The notes: generated from the sequence alone by a model not told the origin. 64,000 nucleotides of DNA from Stomoxys calcitrans (GCF_963082655.1 NC_081553.1:125786811-125850810), one strand, 5' to 3'; shown: positions 11,648 through 22,828, numbered from the stretch's first letter. A program made the numbers and translations.

Positions 11648-13985
11648 TCTTCTGCGCTCATACTAAAGTCGCTGACACCAAGTTTCAAGGTGTCTACCAC
11701 CATTTGATCTTTCCGTCGGGCTTTTGGTCGTCCCGGTTTGCGTGTACCACCGTGTTTGCCTGTACCACCGTGTTTGCCTTCAAAAGACTTCTCTGCTGGA
11801 GCTTCTTCATCCATTCTGACAACATGGCAAAGCCAGCGCAGCCATTATATTTTGATACGTTTGACTATGCTAATGTCGCCATACAACTCATACAGTCCGT
11901 AGTTCATACGACGCCAATACTCTCATCAGTGCAATGCAATCGATGCAAAGTGGTCTATACATTTTGCGAAGAATCTTTCTCTCAAACACTCCAAGCACTG
12001 CCTCATCTGCTTTCATAAGTATACATGCTTCGGAACCATATAACAACACGGATAGTCTCAGTGTCTTGTATAGTGTTATCTTCGTCTTTCGAGATTTGGT
12101 CTTGTTTCTAAATTTCTTATTTACTCCAAAGTAGCTTCTGTTTGTCAATATTTTTCCTCGCTTTATTTTAAAACTGGTGTCATTCATTTCGGATACGACG
12201 GTGCCATGGGAGACAAAGTTATTGACTATCTCAAAGTTGTGGATCCCAACGTTCTCCATTTTCTTTATCTGATCGGTTGTACAAGGCGTTTTGGGAATTG
12301 ATACCATCATGTGTTGTCTTGTGAGTAGTGTGCCATATCTATTCCCATCTGTATCTCGTATAATCTTCTCAAGCAGAATATTAAAGAGATCTCACTATAA
12401 TCTGTCTCCTTGGGTAAAACCTCGTTTGGTATTGAATGGTTCGCAGAGACTCTTTCCTATTCTTACTGAGGAACGCGTATCAGCAAGTGCCATCCTGCAG
12501 AGTCTTATTAATTTTGCAGGGATACCAAACTCAGACATGGCTTGAAATATATTTGAACGTATAGGAGTACGAAAGCGGCTTTGTAGTCAACAAAGAGATG
12601 GTAGGTGCTGATTTGTCCTTTTCGGGTCTTTTCCAGGATTTGGCGTAGTGTAAATGTCTAGACTAGGTTGGGTTTACCAAGTCTAAAGCCACATTGATAG
12701 GGCCCAATTATATCATTGACTTTAGACTTCAATCTTTCACACAGTACGCTCGAGAGTATCTTGTATGCTATGGGGAGCGAGATTAATTCCTCTGTAGTTG
12801 TCACATTCCGTCTTGTCTCCTTTCTTGTGTACGGGACATAGTATGCTGAGGTTCCAATCATCGGGTATGCGTTCTTCTAGCCAAATCGCGCAGACAAGCT
12901 GATGCATACGCCTTATCAGCGTGTCGCCTCTGGTCTTAAATAGTTCAGCGGGTAACCCGTCGGCTCCTGCTGCCTTGTTGTCGGGTCACAGCTACTTACA
13001 TCTCATTCTGACTTGGATGTAAACATTCTATTCCATCATCAGGGAATGGTTCTGCGGTATTCTCTTCGCCGCCATCATCGGACAATAGCAGTTGGGTAAA
13101 ATGTTCTTTTGGTTTCCTCAGCGCGCTATCTGTGTCAGTTACCAGATGTCCTTATTTGTCTCTGCAGGTGGATGTGCCTGCACCAAAGCCATCGGCATGA
13201 TGTTTAAATTTTTTGAAGAATTTTCTGACTTCATTCTGACTGCTGTTGTTTAATTCTTTGGAAGAATTTCTGGACTTCATTCTGACTCCTGTACATCTCA
13301 ATTCGCTCACGCTCACGTCTTTCCACTTCTTTTTTGTTTCTGCGTAATAGGCATTTCTCCTCTCTCCTTTTTCCCGTTACTATTCCTTCATCTGGCGCGT
13401 AGCTGGTGATTGCAGTGTTGCTATGTATGCCGCTTTCGTGGCTTCAGTTGCATTTCGTTACTTATGTTCGTACTATGGGATGCTTGGGGGATGCTTTGGT
13501 ACCCAAGTGCGGATCTTGCGGCCCATTCCATAGTGTGGGCAATGGTTTGTTATTGCGCTGGTATACTATCAGGGCAGGGAGTGCTTTCTTCTAGCAATTG
13601 GGTCAGCCGAGTGGACAATGCCGTTGCCACCTGCTGTGTATCCAGCTTTCCGATGTCCGGCTTCAGTGCAGTGTCAGATCGTACGTTTTTCGCCACACTA
13701 AGACGGGTGTGAACCTTTGCTGCTATAAGGTATTGATCCGAATCGATGTTCGCATTTCGGTTTGATCGTACATCTAACACGCTGGATGAATGCCTTCCAT
13801 CTACCACAACATGATCTAGTTTCTAGTGTTTTGATAGGGTGACAGTCATGTGAATCCTTCGATGTTGGAATCTAGTACTGCTAACTACCATGTTCTTTGC
13901 CGCGGCAAAGTCTATTAGCCTCAATCCATTATCTGAAATTTTTTTGTGTTGGCTAAATTTTCGGACTATTGGCCCAAAGATATAT
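11648..13985 (-). pseudogene. RTE-type LINE: endonuclease end, RT and C-terminus
   Basis: Read on the minus strand, it starts with the endonuclease end (DNGLRLIDFAAAKNMVV near 13945-13890, then the DHVVVDGRH motif near 13807). It passes through a decayed linker and reaches reverse transcriptase pieces: PIAYKILSSVLCERLKSKV near 12770 and QCGFRLGK near 12680. It then reaches the thumb/C-terminal part (VLLYGSEA near 12040, AVLGVFERKILRKMY near 11990). The last recognisable block is GRPKARRKDQ near 11730. The catalytic YADD-type block is not recognisable, and frameshifts and stops are frequent. A GGTG(C/A)C repeat near 11745-11775 duplicates the KHGGTGKHGG motif. It is a dead copy of the family seen again at 63530-64000. 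Confidence 0.8.
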
Positions 13986-13987
13986 AC

Positions 13988-14322
13988 CATCCTTTTTTAC
14001 ACCCACCACTATAGGATGGGGATATACTAATCCAGTTATTCCGTTTGTAATACTTCGAAATATTCGTCTAAGACCCCATAAAGTACATATAATTTTGTAC
14101 GTCTCGACGTTTTGAGTCGATATAGTCACGACCGTCTGTCTGTCGAAATCACGATAGCGGTCGAACGCGTAAAGCTAGTCTCTTGGAATTTTACACAGAT
14201 GCTAAATATTGATGTAGATCATTGGGGATTTTAAATGGGCCATATCGGTTCAGATTGGATATAGCTTCCATATGGGTTAGAAAGATTCGGCCCGGCCGAG
14301 CTCAACTCGCTTTTACTTGTTA
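13988..14322 (+). mobile_element. Minimal family A HINE without tandem array
   Basis: In 335 bp it shows a head (TTTACACCCACCACTATAGG...GGGGATATAC), the core ATAAAGTACATATAATTTTG, a short GTCTGTCTGTC tract, one body piece and the tail hairpin TTCGGCCCGGCCGAG at 14286-14300. It ends CGCTTTTACTTGTT. It is the shortest end-to-end member in the window, so the ~153-bp array is dispensable for structure. Confidence 0.8.
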
Positions 14323-15204
14323 TGAGATATTGGAGTTACAAAATTTTTTTTTTAAGATTTCAGTCAAGTTAACTTCGGCATTTTTGAAATTGTGGCACTA
14401 TTATTAACAATTGACTATACTATTTTAAAATTTAAAAAATTCTTCGAAAAATAAACAACAACTAAAAGCTTGCTAGGTTTGGCCAGGCCGAATCTTAAAT
14501 ACACTCCATCATAAACGGAATTGTCGAGTTATTTCCCCGATATCTCCTTTTAGGCAAGTAAAGAATAAAAGAAAATAATTGATGTAATGACGAAATTAGT
14601 ATACCCCGATCCTATGGTGGAGGGTATAATAATTGATGTAATATTGGAGCTATATCAAGTTATAGTCCGATTCGGACCATAATTAAATTGAATGTTGGAG
14701 GCCATAGTAGAAGTCATTGGGTAAAATTTCAGCCAATTCGAGTAAGAATTGCGCCCTTTAGGGACTCATGAAATGAAATAGAGAGATTGGTTCATATGGG
14801 AGCTGTATCAGGCTATAGACCGATTCGCACTATATTTGACAATTATATTGAAGGTCATGGGAGAAGCCGTTGTACAAAATTTCAGCCAAATCGGATAATA
14901 ATTACGCCCTCTGGATGCTCAAGAAGTCATGATCCCAGATCGGTTTATATGTCAGCTATATCCGGATATGGATCGATTTGAACAATATTTGACACAGTTA
15001 TTGGAAGACATAACAAAACATCTCATGCAATATTTCAGCCAAATCGGATAAGAATTGCGCCCTTTAGTGCCTCAAGAAGTCAAGACCCCAGTTGTTGGAA
15101 GTCATAATAAAACAAATCATGCAAATTTTCGGCCAAATTGGATAAGAATTGTGCCCTCTAGCGGCTGAAGAAGTCAAATCCAATATCGGTTCATATGGCA
15201 GCTA

Positions 15205-16164
15205 TTGGGTTGCCTAAAAAGTAATTGCGGATTTTTTAAAAGAAAGTAAATGCATTTTTAATAAAACTTAGAATGAACTTTAATCAAATATATAATTGCC
15301 ATTTTGTTCGATAACCTTTTGCCATCTTCCTGGAAAATTTAGTATTCCACGCTCATAGAACTTCTGGCCTTTATCTGCAAAAAACTGAACCATTTTTGAA
15401 CAGTGCGATTTTATAGCCTCATCATTGCCAAAAGTTTTACCATTTAAGGAGTTCTGCAAAGATCGAAATAAATGGTAGTCTGATGGTGCAAGATCAGGGC
15501 TATATGGTGGATGCATCAAAAGTTCCCAGCCACACTCACTCACTTTTTGGCGAGTGACTAAAGATGTGTGCGGTCTAGCGTTGTCCTGGTGGAATATGAT
15601 ACCTTTACGATTGACCAATTCTGGTCGCTTCTCCTTGATGGCTGTATTCAATTTGTCCAATTGTTGACAGTAAACATCCGAATTAATCGTTTGGTTCCTT
15701 GGAAGCAGCTCAAAATATACCACACCCTTCCAATCCCACCAAACAGACAGCATAACCTTCTTTTGGTGGATATCAGCCTTTGAAGTGGTTTGAGCTGGTT
15801 CACCATGCTTGAACCATGATCGTTTTCGACTAACGTTGTTGTAAACAATCCATTTTTCATCTCCAGTTATGATTTGTTTTAAAACGGATCGAATTCATTG
15901 CGTTTAAGGTGCATATCACAAGCGTTGATTCGGTTTGTTAAATGAATTTCTTTCAATACATGCGGTACCCATATTAAAATTGACGCCAAACAAACAAATG
16001 TAAACAAAATTTCGCGCACTTTTTTTCTAAAGCAAGCTAAAAGTAACAGCTGATAACTGACAGAAGAAAGAATGCAATTATAGAGTCACAAGCCGTTGAA
16101 AAAATTTGTCAACGCCTACTATATTACAACTATATTACTGACAATTACTTTTTGGGCAACGCAA
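15205..16164 (-). mobile_element. mariner element, 960 bp, 5'-deleted
   Basis: Terminal inverted repeats are TTGGGTTGCC(T)AAAAAGTA at the left and a matching inverted end closing at 16164. TA duplications are at 15203-15204 and 16165-16166. A typical full-length mariner is near 1.3 kb. The missing sequence is the N-terminal part of the transposase, so the copy is non-autonomous. The MITE at 2065-2300 is a further-deleted relative. Confidence 0.9.
15280..15896 (-). pseudogene. mariner transposase, catalytic domain only
   Basis: Cut-and-paste transposase of the mariner family (DD34D). One open frame runs from about 15896 to the stop at 15280. It holds the first catalytic Asp in ITGDEKW, the second in FHQDNARPH and the third in SPDLAPSDYH. 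Exactly 34 residues separate the second and third, the mariner hallmark. The final residues (QNGNYIFD) look like a normal C-terminus. The N-terminal helix-turn-helix region that binds the terminal repeats is missing; upstream in frame are stops near 15905-15925. The first in-frame Met (15753) lies downstream of the first catalytic Asp, so no functional start exists. The catalytic triad is intact but DNA binding should be lost. Confidence 0.85.
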
Positions 16165-16229
16165 TATATCAAAACATGGAGCGATGTAGCCCATTTACAA
16201 TCCCAACTGACCTACACTAATAAGAAGTA

Positions 16230-16836
16230 AAGGGTGATTTTTTTGAGGTTAGGATTTTCATGCATTAGTATTTGACAGATCACGTGGGATTTCAGACATG
16301 GTGTCAAAGAGAAAGATGCTCAGTATGCTTTGACATTTCATCATGAATAGACTTACTAACGAGCAACGCTTGCAAATCATTGAATTTTATTACCAAAATC
16401 AGTGTTCGGTTCGAAATGTGTTCAAATTTTGACAAATTTTGTTCAGCGATGAGGCTCATTTCTGGTTGAATGGCTACGTAAATAAGCAAAATTGCCGCAT
16501 TTGGAGTGAAGAGCAACCAGAAGCCGTTCAAGAACTGCCCATGCATCCCGAAAAATGCACTGTTTGGTGTGGTTTGTACGCTGGTGGAATCATTGGACCG
16601 TATTTTTTCAAAGATGCTGTTGGACGCAACGTTACGGTGAATGAACACATTTCGAACCGAACACTGATTTTGGTAATAAATTTCAATGATTTGCAAGCGT
16701 TGCTCGTTAGTAAGTCTATTCATGATGAAATGTCAAAGCATACTGAGCATCTTTCTCTTTGACACCATGTCTGAAATCCCACGTGATCTGTCAAATACTA
16801 ATGCATGAAAATCCTAACCTCAAAAAAATCACCCTT
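16230..16836 (+). mobile_element. rosa-like foldback element, copy 1 (607 bp)
   Basis: Two 194-bp arms (16230-16423 and 16643-16836) are near-perfect inverted repeats starting AAGGGTGATTTTTTTGAGG. TA duplications are at 16228-16229 and 16837-16838. Each arm carries the start of a Tc1/mariner-type transposase frame (MNRLTNEQRLQIIEFYY, with one change to IEIYY when the right arm is read). The centre, in + orientation, carries a catalytic fragment (FSDEAHFWLNGY...GGIIGPYFF). The element thus has two 5' ends and no 3' end. Confidence 0.9.
16440..16660 (+). pseudogene. rosa-like transposase fragment in foldback
   Basis: This open segment encodes the first catalytic-Asp block (LFSDEAHFWLNGYVNKQNC) and the region beyond it to about GRNVTVNE. 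The remaining two catalytic acids are absent. It aligns with the central part of the degenerate transposase at 24061-25085. The 107-codon frame continues into the right arm antisense to the transposase start, so its C-terminal part is not real protein. Confidence 0.75.
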
Positions 16837-17052
16837 TATTTGTGCAAAATTTCAAGCGGTTAGCTTTACTCCTTCGAAAGTTAGCGTGCTTTGGACAGAC
16901 AGACGGACGGCGGACATGGCTAGATCGACTCAAAACGTCGAGACGTACAAAAATATATGTACTTTATTGGGTCTTTGACGAATATTTCGAGGAGTTACAA
17001 ACAGAATAACGAAATTACTATACCCCCATTAGTATACCCCCATCCTATGGTG

Positions 17053-19048
17053 GAGGATATACAAATTTGATAAAGATTGATATTAAAGTCTTAAAAAGGA
17101 AAAAAAATCAAAATTAAGAAAAGTTTTTTTACTTACGAATAAACAAGGAATTTCGATGGATATTTTATGCAAACAGTTCTTCAGTTTTTGATATAAGTCA
17201 ATCCGACATAGCTCCATAGCCAACAAACATAATATTCGACTTGACCTATGTTTAATAAGTGAATTTATGTTATGTTGCTCTTCAGCATACAACGCCTTTT
17301 TTCAGACTCCATTGAAGATTTGTTGATGGGCATTGTTCAATGGGGATTTGTTAACTGCTGCTCATTGTCTATTGAGCTGCTTAGAATATTCATGAAATGC
17401 CGTCTTGTTATAAATCATACTTATTCTTCATGCCATAGTTGGAAATATTGAAATATATTATTCCTGCAACGGATTCTGGCAGCCTTTGTTGTGAGCCGCT
17501 TAAACTGAAATCATATTAATTACACCATGTAACACTTAACAGACCCTGGTGATTTGTCTTAAACACCTACTGCCTGTGAGAGTTCCATGTATAAAAATTA
17601 CAAACACGTTTGTAATTTAACTGCAGACAACATGTTTTCGCTGTAGGACATGACCTGCCTGCTCGCGGATCCTGCCCTAACTCCCGACCCTGATGTAAGT
17701 GAGGAGAACGACCAAACAGCATCCGTGTCCACAGGCGGCTCTCAAAAAGTCTGGCCATGCAACGCATCGCTTCCATTAAACAACATTTATTAATTGTAAT
17801 TTTATTTAATTGAATTTTTCCTCCGGAACGCTTTTTGTTTATTAAAATGTTCGTCTTCTCTTTTTCTTAATTTTCCCACTGAGGGATTTCCCATCCCCAT
17901 CTCGGCTGGGCCTTCTTTGCTGTGGGACTGGTAAGAAATTTCAAAATTATTTATCTTTAATGCAGATTATCCTTGAGGCAAAACAGATTTTGTTGAAGTG
18001 TTGGTAGGTGGTGGCTTGGATTGGAGTACAATCAACGGTGACGAAGATGAAGTGCGAAGGCAGCAAAGTATGGGACAAATACGTGTATGGCCATAATTAA
18101 TTCAATATTTTCGTGAGGGAATTCTTCTACTGTATATAGAATGGGATGACCCATTAGTGATTAAATAAGTATAGGCAATGGAATTTACAGAAGGGCATTG
18201 TTTCTGTGTGATGAAACACTGAAAAAAAAAAATCTCTCATATCTTAGAAACATTGTTGGTATCAGACATTGGTTTCATTCATGTGCATTTGCTGGTTGCT
18301 TACACCATAGGAAAGGGAGATCCTAGGTCCTTTAAACCATTTTTCGAAGAAACTACATGAAGGGGTCACCTAACTTTTGTTTTGTTTCTACAGAACCTCA
18401 GATGGGCCTCGATTTTTTTCAGAACATCGAGTATAAGACCGAATTAAATGCTAAGCGCTAGCCATTCTCTCACATATGCATTAGCTGGTTGCCTACACCA
18501 GAGATAAAGGAAGATCTCAGGTCCTTGGTATGTGTTAAGTATCGACAAACGGCTTGACATAACCCAGCAAACCCTCCACAAACTTTCGAAGAAATTTCTT
18601 GGTGATATCACAAAATTATTTTTTCTTTCAAGAGAACCCTAAATGAGGCTCGATTTTTACAGATCATAAAGAAAAGGACTGAATAAAATGTTGAGCGCTG
18701 ACCATTCTCTCACATATGCTAGAGATTTGTAAAATGTTATGAAAATAAGATCTCTAATCATTCAGCTAAGACTTAAACCGGATAGCGTTCATTGATATGG
18801 AAGAAATCTCCCCGCAGTTCCTTAATTGCAATTACAAATCAGATTTCAAATAAAACTGTCTTCAGATATTTGCATTATGTGAATAAAATGACAATTTCTT
18901 CATCATATTCAATTCAAATTCATATTCAAATTTGAAATTGTGTGTGAAAATGGCAAAAAAAAATGTTAATTTGCTCACGTCCAAATTACAAAGCATATGC
19001 AAAAAATATGAGAATATGTACATTAGGCCGGGTTGATTTGTATGTATA
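17053..19048. other. Single-copy region with a GC-richer patch
   Basis: No HINE, LINE or SINE match. The stretch 17640-18105 is clearly richer in G+C than its surroundings and contains short open segments (see findings), but I identify no protein family. A diverged tandem duplication lies at 18262-18720. The rest is AT-rich. Confidence 0.4.
18262..18720 (+). repeat. Diverged tandem duplication
   Basis: The phrase GCATT(T/A)GCTGGTTGC(T/C)TACACCA occurs near 18284 and 18478. CCATTCTCTCACATATGC occurs near 18462 and 18702. GGCTCGATTTTT-like blocks also repeat. Two to three imperfect units of roughly 190-240 bp are present. Confidence 0.6.
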
Positions 19049-19907
19049 AAAACAAGTAAGAGCGAATCTTTTATACCCTCCACCATGGATCGCATTTCTT
19101 TAAATGACTTTTTCGAATAGAAAAACACCAGTCAAAGAAAAACACCACCTCCAAAATTTCAGGTAAATCGAGTAATAATTGCGCCCTCCGGAGGCTCATA
19201 AAGTCAAATTGGGTGATCGGTTTATTTGGCAGCTATATCAGTTTATATACCGATTTAGACCATACTTAGAGCAGTAGTTGGAAGTCATACCAAAACGACA
19301 TATGAAAAATTTCAACCATATTGGAATGAAGAATTTCGCCCTCTACTAGCCCAAGAAGTCTAATCGGATGATCGGTTTATATGGCGGCTATATTAGGATA
19401 TGGACTGATATAGATTATACTTGGCACAAATGTTGGAGGTCATACCTGAACACTTCATACAAAATCGGATAAGAATTGCGCCCTCTAGGGGCCAAGAAGT
19501 CAAGACCCAAGGTCGATTTATATGGCAGCTATATCAGGTTATAAACCGATTTAGATCATACCTAGCACAGTTGTCGGATGTGATACTAAAACACCACGTG
19601 CAAAATTGCAGCCAAATCGAATAAGAATTGTGTCCCCTAGAAGCTTAAGAAGTCAAGACCAAAGATGGGTTTATATGGCAGCTATATCAAAACATCGAGC
19701 GATATAGCCCATTTACAATGGCAACCGACCTTCACTAATAGGAAGTATTTGTGCAAAATTTAAATCGGCTAGCTTTACTCCTTCGAAAGTTAGGGTGCTT
19801 TAGACAGACGGACGGACAGATGGACGGACATGGCTAGATCGACTTAAAATGTCTTAGACGCATATTTCGAGTTGTTACAAACGGAATAACGAAATGAGTA
19901 TACCCCC
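19049..19907 (-). mobile_element. Family A HINE, antisense
   Basis: The tail is deleted for the hairpin (ACAAGTAAGAGCGAATCTTT then TATACCCTCCACCATGG). About four ~153-bp units follow, then GACGGACGGACAG near 19805-19830, a shortened core and a head ending GAGTATACCCCCCG at 19907, where the palindromic arm begins. Confidence 0.7.
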
Positions 19908-19967
19908 CGAAGAAATCATGTATTTAAAATAAAACCCTAATCCGCGCCTCTCATTTTCAAATTTTTA
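19908..19967 (+). repeat. Left outer arm of a large palindrome
   Basis: About 57 bp containing CCCTAATCCGCGCCTCTC is repeated in inverted form at 22829-22886 (GAGAGGCGCGGATTAGGATT). The outer arms bracket about 2.9 kb. Confidence 0.75.
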
Positions 19968-20627
19968 TATCCACCACCGAAAGATGGGGGTATATTCGTT
20001 TTGTCATTCCATTTGCAACACATCGAAAAATATATATTCTTGATCAGCGTAAAAATCTAAGACGATCTAGCCACGTCCGTTCGTCTGTCCATCTGTCTGT
20101 TGAAATTAAGATATTGAGCTGAAACTTTACACAGATTATTTTTTCGTCCATAAGCAGGTTAAGTTCGAAGATGGGTTACATCGGACTATATCTTGATATA
20201 GTCCCCATATAGACCGATCCGCCGATTTAGGGTCTTAGGCCCATAAAAGCCACATTTATTATCCGATTTTGATGCTTTTTGGGACAGTGAGTTGTGTTAG
20301 ACAGTTCGATATCCTTCTTCAATTTGGCCCAGATCGATGCAGATTTGGATATAGCTGCCACATAAACCGATTCGACGATTTAGGGTCTTAGGCCCATAAA
20401 AGCCCCATTTGTTATCCGATTTTGCTGAAATTTGTGACACTGAGTTATATTAGGCCCTTCACCGATATCTCGATTTGGATCCAGAAAATCGCTTTTCGAT
20501 ATGGCTCATGTGGGGCATAAGGTATGCATTTTTCACTGGATTATAACGAAAGGGGGTTTACATATACGCCCGAGGTGGTGGGTATCCAAAGATCGGCCCG
20601 GCCGAACTCAACGCCTTTTTACTTATT
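19968..20627 (+). mobile_element. Family B HINE, short
   Basis: Head TTATATCCACCACCGAAAG...GGGGGTATA, core (ATATATATTCTTGATCAG), a GTC tract, about two units, then GGTGGTGGGTATCC and hairpin GATCGGCCCGGCCGAA ending at 20606. Its tail ACTTATT abuts the next element's TTTTATACCC head. Confidence 0.8.
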
Positions 20628-21908
20628 TTTATACCCTCCACCATAAGATGGGGGTATACTAATTTCGTCATTTTGTTTGTAACTACTCGAAATATTCGTC
20701 TGAGACCCCATAAAGTATATATATTCTTGATCGTCGCGACATTCTATGTCGATCTAGCCATGTCCGTCCGTCTGTCTCTCGAAAGCACGCTAACTTCCGA
20801 AGGAGTAAAGCTAGCCGCTTGAAATTTTGCACAAATACTTCTTATTAGTGTAGGTCGGTTGGTATTGTAAATGGGCCATATCGGTCCATGTTTTGATATA
20901 GCTGCCATATAAACCGATCTTGGGTCTTGACTTCTTGAGCCTCTAGAGTGCGCAATTCGTATCCGATTGGAATGAAATTTGGCACGACGTGTTTTGTTTT
21001 GATATCCAACAACTGTGCCAAGTATGGTTCTAATCGGTTTATAACCTGATATAGCTGCCATATAAACCGATTGCGCCTCTAGAGTGCGCAATTCTTTTTC
21101 GATTGGAATGAAATTTTGCACGACGTGTTTTGTTATGATATCCAATAACTGTGCCAAGTATGGTTCAAATCGGTTTACAACCTGATATAGCTGCCATATA
21201 AACCGATCTTGGGTCTTGACATCTTGAGCCTCTAGAGGGCGCAATTCTTATCCGATTTGAATGCATTTTTGCACGAAGTGTTTTGTTATGATATCCAACA
21301 ACTGTGCCAAGTATGGTTCAAATCGGTTCATAACCTGATATAGCTGTCATATAAACAGATCTGGGGACTTGACTTCTTGAGCTTCTAGAGGGCGCAATTC
21401 CTATCCGATTTGGCAGAATTTTTGCATGACGTATTTTATTTTTACTTTCAACAACTGTGTCAAATAAGGTTCAAATCGGTTCATAACCTGATATAGCTGC
21501 CATATAAACCGATCTGGGATCTTGACTTCTTGACCCCTAGAGGTCGCAATTATTATCCGATATGCCTGAAATTTCGTACGACGGATCCTCTCATGACCAT
21601 CAACATACGTGTGTATTATGATCTGAATCGGTCTATAGCCCAATACAGCTCCCATATAAATCGATCTCTCTATTTTCTTGAGCCCCCAAAGGGTGCAATT
21701 CTTATTCGAATTGGCTGATATTTTACACAGTTCTCCAATATGTAATTTAATTGTTGGATCTTGATATCGCTCTAATAGCAGAGGAAATCTTTTCTCATAT
21801 CCTTTTTTGCCTAAGAAGAGATGCCGGGAAAAGAACTCGACAAATGTGATCCATGGTGGAGGGTATATAAGATTCGGCCCGGCCGAACTTAGCACGCTTT
21901 TATTTGTT
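20628..21908 (+). mobile_element. Family A HINE, complete reference copy
   Basis: This is the cleanest end-to-end family A copy. Head TTTTATACCCTCCACCATAA starts at about 20631 and folds on ATGGGGGTATA. The core AAAGTATATATATTCTTGAT starts at 20714 and GTCCGTCCGTCTGTC at 20761. Array units are at about 20870-21600, with leader-distal sequence (GCCTAAGAAGAGATGCCGGG) near 21808. The tail GGTGGAGGGTATATAAGA and hairpin TTCGGCCCGGCCGAA at 21873-21887 end with GCACGCTTTTATTTGTT. It has no transposase, so movement would need a Helentron partner elsewhere. Confidence 0.85.
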
Positions 21909-22828
21909 CCTGTTCTTTCTATATTTGATATTCTTGTGATCAAGGTACTGGTCGCATTTGTTGTCCGATTATCGTAAAATTTTGCACAAGTCGCTTTTTT
22001 GTTCGAAGGACAAACGCTATTGATTTCGAACAAAATCGGTTCAAATTTAGATATAGCTCCCATAGATATATTTCATCCGATGCGGACTTTTAAGACTTTA
22101 CTAGCCATAATTTTGGTTCGATCTTTACAAAATTTTACCCAAAACGTTCATTTTAATGTTACAACATGTGTGCATATTTTATCTTAATCGGTTCAGTTCA
22201 AGATACAGCTCCCATATATATCTTTCATCTGATATGAAAATTGTTGGCTCTAGTAGCCATACTTTTGGTCCGATCTTTACAAAATTTGGCACAAGATGTT
22301 CTGTTTAATGTTCCAACATGTTCAGCTGCCATATATATATTTCATCCGATACGGCCTTTATAAAATCTAGTAGCCATAATTTTAGTCCTATCTTTACAAA
22401 ATTTTGCAAAAGACGTTCTATTTAATGTTCCAACATGTGGGCATATTTTATTTAAATCGGTTCAGTTTAAAATATAGCTCCCATATATATCTGTCATGCG
22501 ATCTGACATTTTTAGTCCCTAGTAGCCATAATTTTCGTTCGATCTTTTGCACCAGACGTTCTACTTAATATTGCAATATGTGTGCACAATTTTATCAAAT
22601 TCGGTTTAGTTCAGTTTTCATTATGCACAAAGGTTGGAACATTAAATGGAACGTCTTGTGCAAAATTTTGTAAAGATCGGACTAAAACTATGGCTACTAG
22701 ACCCAAAAAATATCATATCGGATGAAAGGTGACTTGTGCAATATCTTACGATTATCGAACAACATATGTGACCTGTACCTTGATCACAAGAAAATCAAAT
22801 ATCGAAAGAACAGGAAATACATTTTGAA
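21909..22828. repeat. Inverted-repeat block with HINE-like units
   Basis: The left end (CCTGTTCTTTCTATATTTGA...CTTGTGATCAAGGTAC, 21909-21995) returns inverted at 22733-22817 (GTACCTTGATCACAAG...CGAAAGAACAGG). Interior units of about 150 bp (CAAAATTTTG, GGTTCAG, ATATAGCTCCCATATATAT) also change orientation near 22620. No coding sequence. Confidence 0.7.

Larger units (their letters stand above)
14462..17052 (-). mobile_element. Family A HINE carrying two Tc1/mariner-type elements
   Basis: The tail is on the left (hairpin TTTGGCCAGGCCGAA at 14478-14492). Then comes an abortive inner head (14588-14631, ...ATCCTATGGTGGAGGGTATAAT) and ~153-bp units. A mariner is inserted at 15205 and a foldback at 16230. 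The right end has a GACG tract (about 16895-16915), core and head (TATGGTGGAGGATATA near 17045). Body sequence is continuous across both insertions once each TA duplication is removed. Confidence 0.8.

Noticed and set aside
13406..13712. Overlapping sense frames of 62 and 100 codons
   Set aside because: Antisense shadows of the RTE LINE linker.
10915..13985. Twin-priming origin of the split RTE LINE
   Set aside because: Twin priming gives a 5'-to-5' junction between inverted parts; this junction is 3'-to-3'.
20744..21244. 166-codon frame as a real repetitive protein
   Set aside because: It follows from array units of 153 bp; alternative frames are also open and no start context or splice signals support it.
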